A DNA stretch of 64,000 nucleotides, taken from assembly GCA_037957365.1 (NCBI GenBank), contig JARHVA010000021.1, positions 3,864,001-3,928,000 of the forward strand, read 5' to 3'. Below are positions 50,674-60,567 of this stretch, in pieces. The notes under the pieces were generated by a model. It saw nothing but the letters and a program-made list of their open reading frames with translations, did no database searches and was not told the origin of the DNA. Position numbers and translations under genes: made by a program. The stretch comes from Torreya grandis (lineage: Eukaryota > Streptophyta > Pinopsida > Cupressales > Taxaceae). The first letter of the stretch is position 1. Every line of letters begins with the position of its first letter.

Positions 50674-51710
50674 TGTTGGGCCCAAATGTATCTAAATATA
50701 GAATCCAAGTTGACACATCAGACATCGAGGTGTGAAGCAATCACTTTTTATGATTATAATGTCATCTAGTAGCACTAGTTACCACGTAGCTAACAAACTC
50801 CTTTTTGACTCAATCTGCATTGGGAAGCAGGCACATAGGATAGTGATGGCTCATTAAAGATAATGATGAATCATTAAAATCTTTGTAGTAGATTCAACAG
50901 AAGGAGTACCTATAATTCCAATTCAACAATTGATGTACTTAATTCCCCATAATCCTAAGATTCTCTGAAGCACTATAAAAGGAAGTGGAGTCCAATTAGT
51001 AAGGAGAGAGGATTTTGAGTAGAAAAGCCCTAGCAAATTGGTTCTAGATGTTTATTCACCATTAAGAGTTAAATCTTAGTCAGGATGTTTTTTATGCTCC
51101 CCATTGTAATGCCCTAGCTCGCCTGTGATCCTTTAAACCTTTAGTAGCTCAAGATGAGCATTTACTCAGCTTATGGTTATATCAATGTATTGTTGTTAAA
51201 CTTTGCTAATGATAAATGTGTTATGTAATATTATTGATTGATTACTTAAAGTATGTAGAACGTATGTGTGCCCAATAAATGAAATGCTCAAGTATGGGTA
51301 AGGCTCTATGCCTCACAATGATACTCATGTGTAAACATAAACCTACACCTAAGTCCTTTGACCATATACCCAATGACCCTCAAGCGCCTGAATGTTGTTA
51401 AGTCAAAGTTACCAAAGGCTCACACCAATGAATGCACCACCATCATTGTACTAACCATATCCCCTGAAGGATAGAGTTATGACATGGCACAACTAGCCCA
51501 ACATAGACCCTGGTCCCTTCTTTGTTGTGCTTCAGGTGAGAACATAAGGCTTGCACCTTATTTAAAGTGACACTAGTGCACTCGAGTGTCAAATGTTGAG
51601 TGCCATATGATTAATCAAGGCATGCACCCTATTAGAAACAACTTAAATCTCACCTGGATAGCTAGTTAGTGCCTAACTAGGCTCATGACCAAAACGCCTA
51701 CTTTTCTTCA
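50674..51710 (+). repeat. gypsy 3' LTR
   Basis: TGTTGGGCCC... preceded by TTATATGGGGTAA, a poor polypurine tract. Parallels the 5' LTR to CGCCTACTTTTCTTCA; the last few bases are uncertain. Confidence 0.85.
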
Positions 51711-52185
51711 AAAATTGACTCCTTCTTTAAAACAATTAGTAAGATACTTCTTTCAATTTATCGGCATTCACATTACACCTCCTTGATTCAATTACTAATT
51801 TTATTAAAAACAAAATAATTATGATAGAATTAAGGGTAGTGTAAACCTAGATCACACATGAACTATAACATAAAAACCATTTTTAAATTTTGAATCTTTA
51901 AAAAATTAACCGCACATGATTTGTGGACTTGTAGGCAACTTTGCAAAGCTCATCATTTTAAAAATAAATTATATAATCGATACTCATGCCTAGGCTAAGG
52001 CATTGATTGTTTGTGTGAGCATCGGTTAGTGGGGCTTTAGAAAAAGTTAAATGGAAATTAAAGATCTAGGGCTTCCCGAATTTATATTATGAGAATATTT
52101 TTTTGGAAAATATTGTGTAAATTTTTAAGGACCAATGTTTTGGATTAAATTTTATGATCTATTATCATAGATAAAATTTATTTAA

Positions 52186-52253
<68 letters not shown>

Positions 52254-53166
52254 CTCTAGTGCAGTACAAGTATATTAAATGAGACTTACATCAGCAAAAA
52301 TTAAATGTAAAAATAGTCGTTGTAACATTTAATGCATCAGATATTTTTAAAATATGAAATGCATATATTTTAAGGTATTTTTATCTTTTTTTAACTAATT
52401 AAAAGTTGGCCTTCATAAATGATTTAAGCATAAGCTATCATATTTATTTAAATTGTGCATGAACTTTCCAATTTCAATAGCTTATCTCGGGTGGCAGTTA
52501 TAATAATTTTTCATATCAACCACCTTTGCATATTCGATGCGAATAGATTATTTAATTTCACTAGAATGCTTTACCAATATCAATTTATCTTTCTTTTTTA
52601 GGCAAATGACCGCAACATGTTTCATGATCCTTGTTTGTATGGATCTACTATTTTTTTCAATATAAGGGAGTCCACATAAATATTGAAATCTAAAAAAAAA
52701 TATTATTTATTATCCTTTCAACATAATAAGTTGAAAAATAATTAAATATATTAGATGATATACATTTAATATTTTCAAATTAATTAACACTATAAATAAA
52801 TATTGCAACGACTATTTTTATATTTAATATTCTCTAAAGTGAATCCCATGTGATATCATTGTATTGCACTAAAATAATCTATATATGAAAAATTGTAGTT
52901 TATTGTTCTTACATGAGGTTTCCTCAATTGAAAAAACCATATATGTAAATTTAAAAAAAACAAACCCACCCTAAAGTCACACAAATTTCCCTTTTCTTCA
53001 GAGACCAAAATTTCTCCCTTTATAAACAGTCCTTTCTGAACATCTTGACCACATAAAAAAAGGAGCTCTAAAAGCTCTCAAAATTTATGGTTTAGTAAAC
53101 GTTTCAAGAACCCTAAAAACACTTTAATGAAAACATGGTTATTTATATGGTTTATTGACCTTACAA
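51711..53166. other. AT-rich DNA with a (TA)n tract; 3' flank of the TAXI-like gene
   Basis: No gene seen. A pure TA microsatellite of about 32 units runs 52189-52252. Confidence 0.65.
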
Positions 53167-53172
53167 GTTTAT
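53167..53172 (-). terminator. Candidate poly(A) signal of the TAXI-like gene
   Basis: AATAAA on the minus strand, about 80 bp past the stop codon. A second AATAAA lies at 53152-53157. Placement fits a plant near-upstream element; support is positional only. Confidence 0.35.
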
Positions 53173-53252
53173 TCAGAGAAGCAATACATTAGCGAAGACG
53201 GATTTCTTTCCAACTTGAACTAAATTAATCCAGCCAAACAACAATGTTTGTT

Positions 53253-54551
53253 TCAAAGGGTGGAAGTGAAATTGAAGTTGGAGCAGGTGGTAGACACGCC
53301 CAGCAATGTGGAGCTGAATCCAAGCCGAGAGCCATACAGATCGAACTCCACAAGGTTGTCTTCTATCTGATGACCTCCTATAACAATTGTGGTTGTCGGA
53401 TCCTCCCCTCCATCGACGAATCCGAGACACAACACTCGATCGCTTACCTGCACCAACGAATTGGTTCCCGTTATTCTCCAGATGGTCTGGCCGTCCTGCA
53501 ACACAAGGTCGATGGTGGGCACACCCGGTCCTACTCGGGTGGACAACACGGTCTTGGCATCGAAGCATGCATCAAAGGGCTTCACACGTGCCACGCGAGC
53601 GATATTCATGGCCTTTGTTTCTTTCACGAAAGCGTCACGGATGGCAGTGTAAACGGACGTCGCAACAGTGGTGTAAGGAACCACAGTGCTCAGCTTGGTG
53701 CCGCCCTTGCCCTTGCTGTCGATCTTTAATTTGGCCGACTTGAGGGCGACATTCTTCTCCCCGACTCGGATGGCCTTTACAGTGATAAAGTATTCGTTGG
53801 GAAACTTGGGGTTCGCGACGAGAGGAGTGTAAGCGAGGCGTTGAGAGATGTCGATTCCAGGAAGGAACACATAGGGCGCCGCGCCGAAGAAGGCCACACC
53901 GGGTCCACTGCCTGCCGCGAGGCAGAGGGCAAATTTTCGAGTGAAGGGGAGCGGGGTGAGCAGAATGGGTAAGGCAAACTCAGATCTGCTCAGTCCCGCC
54001 ATACCGACGGCTCCTTTGGCAAGCCCTTTCAAAAGGAAGCGGTGAGGGCAGATGAAGGGGCTGCCCAGTATAACTTTGGGGCCTGGATTTTTGCCGTCGG
54101 TGGAAGAAAGAGCTAACACGTCTCGCCACAAAGTGCCGCCTGCTCGAATTCCGGTGACTGTGTTGACGGCGTCTACGAAGCAGGTATTGTTAGCGCATTG
54201 AGGGTCGGGAGGCCCATCGCAATCGCTCCACATACACCCGTGTGATTCTATGGCTGAGCAAACCGGGGAGCTGCAGTGTTCTTGGCTGTATGTGGAAGAT
54301 TTGTAGGACCGATTTCGGCAAGCCATCCACATGATGTCTCCGGTAATATCTAATATAAGGAGTTCCTTCTGCAGCGGAGTCTTCTGTTCAATTTCAATAA
54401 CATGCTGCAGAGTTGCAGGGTCCCGAGTGACTGGCGCAACAACGGCGCGTCGCCGGATCGGCCTTGGTGGTGATACCTGTCCCGCTGCATTGGAGAAGGA
54501 AGACCATATTAAAACGAATAAGAGTAGAAAAGAAGCTGAGCGCAGCGACAT
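53253..54551 (-). CDS. TAXI-type xylanase-inhibitor / basic 7S globulin-like protein, 432 aa, intact
   Basis: An intronless frame of 432 codons from MSLRSASFLLL at 54551; an ATG 21 codons further upstream would place a soluble leader before the signal peptide, so I prefer this start. Signal peptide: SFLLLFVLIWSSFSNA. The mature protein has a pepsin-like fold with LILDITGDIMWMAC at the first active-site position and STVVPYTTV in place of the second DTG/DSG. By family this marks the non-catalytic TAXI/EDGP/basic 7S globulin group. Twelve cysteines in the mature region match the group's six disulfides, including QCANNTC, DACFDA and TTCSNF. Known relatives are secreted to the cell wall and inhibit microbial glycoside hydrolases or bind peptides; which applies here cannot be told. 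GC content is well above its surroundings. The upstream region is tandemly duplicated. The pseudogene at 22-23 kb is its relative. Confidence 0.93.
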   Translation of the reverse strand: MSLRSASFLLLFVLIWSSFSNAAGQVSPPRPIRRRAVVAPVTRDPATLQHVIEIEQKTPLQKELLILDITGDIMWMACRNRSYKSSTYSQEHCSSPVCSAIESHGCMWSDCDGPPDPQCANNTCFVDAVNTVTGIRAGGTLWRDVLALSSTDGKNPGPKVILGSPFICPHRFLLKGLAKGAVGMAGLSRSEFALPILLTPLPFTRKFALCLAAGSGPGVAFFGAAPYVFLPGIDISQRLAYTPLVANPKFPNEYFITVKAIRVGEKNVALKSAKLKIDSKGKGGTKLSTVVPYTTVATSVYTAIRDAFVKETKAMNIARVARVKPFDACFDAKTVLSTRVGPGVPTIDLVLQDGQTIWRITGTNSLVQVSDRVLCLGFVDGGEDPTTTIVIGGHQIEDNLVEFDLYGSRLGFSSTLLGVSTTCSNFNFTSTL

Positions 54552-54619
54552 GATAGAGTCGACGAGAGGACGAAGTGGGGAATGGGTATGAAAGACCATA
54601 CAGACATATGCCATAAATA

Positions 54620-54930
54620 GCAGTTGTATTCTAGATTGCCAGCAGCTAGGCGTCTATTTTAAAGTAATTTGAGCACGCGATATATGCTGAGTTCCTCTAA
54701 AAAACTAAATTAAGTAGATGATCTGTTGTCTTTGTCATCCAGAAGCGAGGAATCACATGGTTTTTTTTAGGAGAAATCATTGGGTTGAATAAACTGATGG
54801 TGGCAATTTGGGAGCAGCTTCAATTCTAGATCGACAGCGCTTACAAGTGATTTTAAAGTAATTTTTGCTGTGAGAGAAATGCAGAGGTCTTTTGAAAAAA
54901 CTAAATTAAGTGAGACGGTCTGCTGAGTGG
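54620..54930. repeat. ~195-bp tandem duplication in the upstream region of the TAXI-like gene
   Basis: TTCTAGAT is at 54629 and 54824, TTTTAAAGTAATTT follows in both, and AAAAAACTAAATTAAG recurs 195-196 bp apart (54699 and 54895). The copies have diverged between these blocks. The array lies 70-380 bp upstream of the gene's ATG (minus strand), so promoter elements, including a TTTAAAATA-like box near 54660, may be present twice. Confidence 0.75.
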
Positions 54931-54935
54931 TGTCG

Positions 54936-55025
54936 TTGTTATAGAAAATGGCGGAAATCACGTGGTTGTGTATGCACTCATTGTTATAGAAAATGGTGGA
55001 AATCACGTGGTTGTGTATGTAATTT
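54936..55025. repeat. 45-bp direct duplication
   Basis: TTGTTATAGAAAATGG (54936) recurs at 54981, and both copies continue ..GGAAATCACGTGGTTGTG. Each holds a CACGTG E-box/G-box core. It lies about 400-470 bp upstream of the TAXI-like gene. Confidence 0.9.
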
Positions 55026-55675
55026 GAGCAGGCTGAAGCCGCCATTTTTGACTTTCGTTCCGGACCATTGCGTCAATGAAGAAAATGATGTTCTCGTCTC
55101 CAACCCGCTAAATTTGGCGGTCGACCCTGCCTTCCATTAATTTTTTTTTTAATATTCTTATCATTACGTGGGAGTTGTTTCTATGGAGGGAAACAATTGT
55201 GGGATTTATCCATGGATCTTCTTAGATGCCATTTTTATTCACTTTCAATAGTTGTAAATGTAAATCATAATTGTATATGTTCTGATTTATTAATTGTTTG
55301 AAATATTTTATATTATTAATTATTTTACAATGACAGATTTGACATAAAAAATTATATTGATATATTAACTATATTAAGTAAAATTTTAATAATTTATTGA
55401 ACAAACATTATGAACTAAGAGAATAGGAAGACAATAATATTTCCACCTCCCCTTCCACTTTTATATTAACCATATTAGATTTACAACTACATAAAAGTTG
55501 GTGAATTGGGATCCATCCGCAACCAATGTTGCCTTTATTGCAAAGCTCTAGTAGGCACTCTTGCTATTTAAATCAAAGTTTCTTCATTCTTTTGTTGCAT
55601 TCCTTCGAGCAATTTATTTCATTGTTATCAGTTTATTTTAGAGGATCTGCTTGAAGAGGAACCATTTGAAGATTC

Positions 55676-55995
55676 CTAAAATCTGAATTTAAATTTTAAA
55701 ATCAAGTCTTTTCTAATTTTGCACATATTTTTTGGAGTAATAATTCCCATCTTGCTTCTTTTCACCATTGAACCGAACACCCTTTGTAATAATTGACTGA
55801 CCTCCACCACACGAGATGTTGAAAGGCATCTTGAATCTGTATAGTGCAGGTAAAGAAATAATATCTTGTAATTATGCCTACCTTCTCTTAAAATATCCCC
55901 ATCACTATTGCTTTCCCCACGTTCAAGATCAAGTCTCTCCACAAATAATGCACTAGAAGCAAGAATGGAATTTTAACCTTGGTCATCTGATGGGA
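55676..55995 (-). pseudogene. Possible gene fragment with one intron-like segment
   Basis: The minus strand reads ALFVERLDLERGESNSDGD, then a donor-like GAAG|GTAGGC, about 50 bp of AT-rich sequence ending in ATACAG, and resumes in frame as SRCLSTSRVVEVSQLLQ and RVFGSMVKRSKMGIITP. Upstream (about 55.98-56.1 kb) further possible exon text ends at GACCAAG|GTTAAA. I do not recognise the protein. An intron near 50 bp would be unusually short for a plant, so the whole stretch may simply be an ORF. Confidence 0.25.
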
Positions 55996-58856
55996 GTAAT
56001 TGTACAAAGACATAGAGTTCCCTCATTGCACATGATAAAAAGAGATAGTGACATTCTTGATAGATCATGTCCCAAGCAACGTCCTTTGCTTTTCACTTAT
56101 TTACATTTCTTCCTGCAATCACTGCTCATTTTGAATAAGCTCAGACAACATTAGAACCTCATTGAATGTGTTTTATCCTCTTTATTTTTTTTAACTTGAG
56201 CACCAATAAGAGAAAATTCTCTCTACCCCAGCTGTTATTGCCACTGACACCATTTTGCCTACACAGGGTTTGATCCTAGTTCAGTCTCACCTGTAATACC
56301 CATTTCAGCAATATCATTAGATTCTATCAGAAAAAATATTGCCTTACAACAACCACTTCATGTTTATGGTGAATTTGCACTTTAAGAAGCTAACATATAG
56401 TCACGCCACCTTACTCTTGTCACTCAAATATAAAAACTTGCAAATGCAAACATTGTGATATGTATAATGGCACAGCTAGAGTAGGTAGCAGTTGAGAAAT
56501 TGGTGTAAATATTTTTCTAACATGAAAAATTATCTTGGTAAGTATGCCTACTCAAGAGCCCATGTTCGTTTGTCACTTCCATAAATTACAAGGATGGATT
56601 TTTTAAATATTTTTGGAAAAATGCATGCCTCAACATTAGAGTAAAGTATTTTTTTATTTAATTTAATTTAAATATTAATATCTAAACGAGGCTAAGAATA
56701 TTTAATTGGTGGAAATGAGGTTGTGTGTTCCTCGTTATGGTGTGCTAATGTGATGTGAAAGAAGGCGAGTCAGGTGGCAATGATGAGGGGATGTGATATC
56801 CTATACCAAACCTAGATTTAGGGTGGTCATTGGATTTACATTTAACTTGAACTTATTGTAAAAGGGTATGTAGCTTGCAAGGTGGTAGGCTCTTTGATTG
56901 GATGTTTGGTAATTTCAAGGGTTGGTAAGGATGACATGAGGTTGATTTGATTGTAAGAAGGCTCCATGTTTGATGTGTGACTCAAATTACCACTGCAATA
57001 TCATTGAGGTGGAGACAAGACATTGAAATTCTAAAGTCTATAATGTACCTTATATTCATCTATACTACCAATATATTGACACTTAGAGAAATAACATTGA
57101 AATTAAGAACATACAGAAACACCATACTCATACCCATGGAATAAAGGGTGAGGCCATACAAAACTTACAAGTGGTGAAAATTTTCTAACTGAGCTGGGCA
57201 GTGATAGTGATGGGCAATGACAGGGTATTTCAAGTGATATTGTACACCAGAGGGCTCATATCATACACATGCCCCAACTTCAAGGTAGTTGTTGGATTTA
57301 CATAACCTACACCTATTACAAAGGGGTTTGTATCTTTTGGGGTGGTGGAATCTTTTATTGAATGTTTTTCATTTGATTAAAGAAGGATTCTATGTTCAAT
57401 GTGTGGATCCAATCAACAATGCAATACCATTGATCTAGGGGCAATAAATTGACTTTATGGAGTCTATCTTATTGCTTTCATTACAGTTATAGTGAATACT
57501 AAATATTTTCAAATTGCATACCATGTGGATGCATAATGGGGCATCATTGATGATACAATGTGAATGTCATGGTGGAAGTGTCACAAATTTAGATACAAGG
57601 CTGTCCATTGGTCATCAGTCTAGGGCCAAGTAGGGTTGGTAATTTTAATTCTCTTGCTTTAAGGGGTACCCACATGATATGGTTAAAATAGGAATATACT
57701 CCAAGAATAGAAAGAAAAAACATACAAAAAACATGGAAATTAAAGATACATTCCTTCTAAAAAATTGAAGATATATTCCTTCTGGCATAACTTGCCCCTT
57801 CGAGGCAACTGCTAGTTTATTAGTACCTACTACAAGTAGGTATTATTGTAATCCCCTAAATTAATTGTTTTTCATTGAAAATCGTAATGCTAATGAAAAT
57901 AATGTATTTTTCATACTTTTGAAATTGAATGTTAACTTAGTAATACAATGTTATAAAAATATAAAATAAAATTATTTATTTCATGCATGATTTGTTAGAG
58001 GTCTATGATAACACCAATTTCTTGGAAAAAATAAGATATGTATCAATTAAAAATTAGAGAAAAAATAAATGTTTCTGAGTTCTAATGTTTTAGAAAAGTG
58101 CATGGAAATAAATGCCCTGTCTCATTAATTAGCTCAATCTTTTCCATTTCCGCATGGTCTGCATGTTGTATCCTCATCACTTCAAAATAGATTTGATATG
58201 ATCTTGTCTAGATCAAATCTGATCCCAATTAGATTTTAATATGGTTGAAAGTAACCATGGCAATGTTAAAAGGAATTGTTCAACTCAATACAAGTGCCAA
58301 AATTCTATTAATAGGCCTAAGAACTATAAATGTCAATCAGAATGATGTTAGGATTGTAGTCACTACTGCTCTAGAGATGATTACTCTAAATCATATGTTA
58401 AATTGGGTGTGTGAAATTATTATGTGGTTCTAGCACTTTGACATGGCTAGGATTTACGAGTCAAAGCCTAATGTTGGGCAAGCTCTAAATGTTGCTTTAT
58501 AAAACTAGGCCTTTCAAAAGACAAGATGTATTTGTTACCACCAAACTTTGGAATACAAATCATGATGACATGGTTTCTACTCTAAAAAATAGTCTAAAGT
58601 AGGTATTCATTTAGAATTAACTAATATTTCAGTAGCCTATTATCATGTGTATTTTTTATTCTTATATGATGCTAATAATTTGGAATGCAATGTAAATTAG
58701 GAATTTGGAGATGGATTGCATAGATCTTTTTCTTCTTCACTAGCCCATAAAGCTGATAAAGGAGGCTTCACTTAAGATGCCCATGAACCCATTTCAATAA
58801 TATTTTTTTCCCTTAGATATATAGTCTACATGGAGAGCACTGGAAAAGTGCATGGA
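55996..58856. other. No gene seen; contains a degenerate ~462-bp tandem duplication
   Basis: The text from about 56805 to 57060 (GGATTTACAT...GGTGGTAGGCTCTTTGATTGG..) recurs from about 57270 to 57480 with much divergence; GGATTTACA is at 56832 and 57294. The rest is AT-rich and without recognisable genes; an ORF at 58245-58433 is unlike anything I know. Confidence 0.5.
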
Positions 58857-59130
58857 TGTAATGTACCTAGAGAGGGGTAGAATAGTAGAATAATGAATAG
58901 TGGTTTTGTACCACATACATAAGAAGGAGGAGTTAGGTAGATGAAAATATTATAAATAAATGGGTATAAAATATTATAAGGCACCCAAGAAGCTAATTAT
59001 AATTGATCATTGCTCTTAAAGAGGTATCCCCCTCTAAGTAACCCACGATCCAGAGTTGCTCCTTCCATAAAAAGAACATAGATTTAATATAATCAGTATT
59101 TTCCATATTGTAGCATATGAGTTTTTAACA
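58857..59130 (+). repeat. 5' LTR of the gag-only element
   Basis: 274 bp, the same length as its partner. Shared blocks include AGTAGAATAATGAATAGTGG, CATAAGAAGGAGGAGTT and ACATAGATTTAATATAATCA. A TATAAATAAA.GGGTATA stretch may be the core promoter. Confidence 0.9.
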
Positions 59131-59569
59131 TCTAGTATCAAATTAATTTTTAGTGTTATTTGCATGATAAATACTGTAGAGACATTTTAGATAGGTGCAT
59201 TTGGGAGCTTCAACATACTCATTTTAGAGAGGTGCATTTTTTAGAGTGTAGATTTCCATTTTTTTTCTCAAAACAACCTGACTATTACTCTACATATTGA
59301 TCTCAATCGGTAAAAAATCATACCAAAATGTTTTTAGGTTTGGTTCACCTCTATCTTAGATTTCCATAACAATTTACGGTTTTGGTTGTTTTTCATTATT
59401 TTAAAATTTATCACAAGTTTAGTGACTAGTACTATGTTGTAAAAAAACAATTAATTTTTTTTTAAATATTAGTCATATTTTAAAGGACACATTTTCAGTT
59501 AAAACCAACATCCACACCTCTATCTCTCATGGGGTTCTTCAATTTATCTAATAATAATCTCACTGGTTC

Positions 59570-60285
59570 ATTAATTCAACTTTGATAAACTTGTACTATT
59601 AGAGAATATCAGACTATGTTTGAAACATTAACCAATGGCATCTCTACTGCATTCTTTACTCATTACTTCATCAATGTAATTCAAGATGATATTAAATTAG
59701 AGGTTAAAATGTGGCACCCTCAAACAATGATGGAATTAGTGGGCTTAGCTAAGTTCTCCAAAGATCACATCAACTAGCAACATCTCAACACAACACCACC
59801 TCTCTAGGCCATCAAATGTCTTTCTATGGAGGTCACTGATTCCCCTTTGGATGCACCTCAACAAGATCTAGATGAGCCCATTCAAGAAATCACCATGCTT
59901 GAGTAGGCCCTTGATGAGCCCAAACCAACAATCATAGAGACCAAGTAGGAAATCAAGTCTTTAAATTCCTTAGAGAAAAATGTTAAGGGGGATGGCATGT
60001 ATCCTTAATTCATTCATCATGATGATTATTTTGAAAACCCTTACTCTTTCTTTGATGATATGATCACCATGGTTCAAATTTCACTTCAACCTTTAGTTAT
60101 AGTGTTCATGTTCACCATGTTGATGTACATGTTCATATCTAAGCACTTATAAAAGAAATTAAAGTATAAAAGGACACATGGACGTGCCTCTATCTAGTCT
60201 TTAACCTATTTTAATATGTATGGTTTGAGCTTCATTTGGTCCTCCTATGTTTTATCATGTTTTGAAGGTGAAACATGTTTAAGGG
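59570..60285 (+). pseudogene. gag remnant of the gag-only element
   Basis: YQTMFETLTNGISTAFFTHY, FINVIQDDIKLEVKMWHPQT, MMELVGLAKF is a clear Retrotrans_gag stretch (family form: F-x-x-L...G-L...I-x-x-E-V...P-x-T-L-x-x-A-x-x-L-A). Downstream is an acidic, Pro-rich part (DAPQQDLDEPIQEITMLE) and no zinc knuckle. Stops are TAG or TAA (HIN*QHL, MLE*ALD, ETK*EIK). A second polypurine-like TTAAGGGGGATGGC is at 59983. Confidence 0.75.
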
Positions 60286-60293
60286 GGATGGAA

Positions 60294-60567
60294 TGTAATG
60301 TACCTAGAGAGGGGTATAATAGTAGAATAATGAATAGTGGTCTAGTACCACATGCATAAGAAGGAGGAGTTGGGTAGATGGAAAATAGTATAAATAAAGG
60401 GGTATAGGATATTTTAAGCATCCAAGAAGTTAATTGTAATTGAGCATTGATCTTAAGGAGGTAGTCCCCTCGAAGTGGCCTGCGATTCAGAGTTGTTCCT
60501 TCCATAAAAATAACATAGATTTAATATAATCATTATTTTCCATATTGTAACATACGGGTTTCTAACA
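60294..60567 (+). repeat. 3' LTR of the gag-only element
   Basis: 274 bp; begins TGTAATGTACC and ends TTCTAACA. It differs from the 5' LTR by scattered substitutions, so the insertion is not recent. Confidence 0.9.

Larger units (their letters stand above)
37470..51710 (+). mobile_element. Ty3/gypsy LTR retrotransposon, Tat-like, 14.2 kb, decayed
   Basis: Two LTRs of about 1.04 kb enclose gag, protease, RT, RNase H and integrase in gypsy order, followed by about 4.8 kb of extra sequence before the 3' LTR. The integrase text (MMPYHP*ANG..EAFNKIL, DWDDQVLAVLWAYHTTYK, TPFQLVFGTKAILPIELL) and RT text (SKWVSPMV, NKWGYFTYNMMPFRL, YLDD*TVYG) resemble the Tat branch, which also often has extra coding sequence after pol. 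All frames are interrupted. I found neither a convincing primer binding site nor a matching target duplication (TTTGA on the left; AAAAT or ATTGA on the right, depending on where the LTR ends). Confidence 0.9.
58857..60567 (+). mobile_element. Short gag-only LTR retrotransposon (TR-GAG type), 1.71 kb
   Basis: Two 274-bp LTRs begin TGTAATGTACCTAGAGAGGGG and end TTTTAACA/TTCTAACA. The 5-bp flanks ATGGA (58852-58856) and GTGGA (60568-60572) differ at one base and fit a target duplication. After the 5' LTR, TCTAGTATCAAATT resembles a worn tRNA-Met primer site (TGGTATCAGAGC). A polypurine tract AAGGGGGATGGAA precedes the 3' LTR. The internal 1.16 kb holds only a gag-like remnant; no protease, RT or integrase motif is seen, so it would have depended on another element's enzymes. 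Confidence 0.85.

Noticed and set aside
37465..51715. Target-site duplication of the gypsy element
   Set aside because: TTTGA on the left and AAAAT (or ATTGA if the LTR ends 4 bp later) on the right do not match well enough to claim.
53244..53743. Plus-strand frames of 161, 118 and 87 codons across the TAXI-like gene
   Set aside because: They are antisense shadows of the intact minus-strand gene, which has the signal peptide, cysteine pattern and family motifs.
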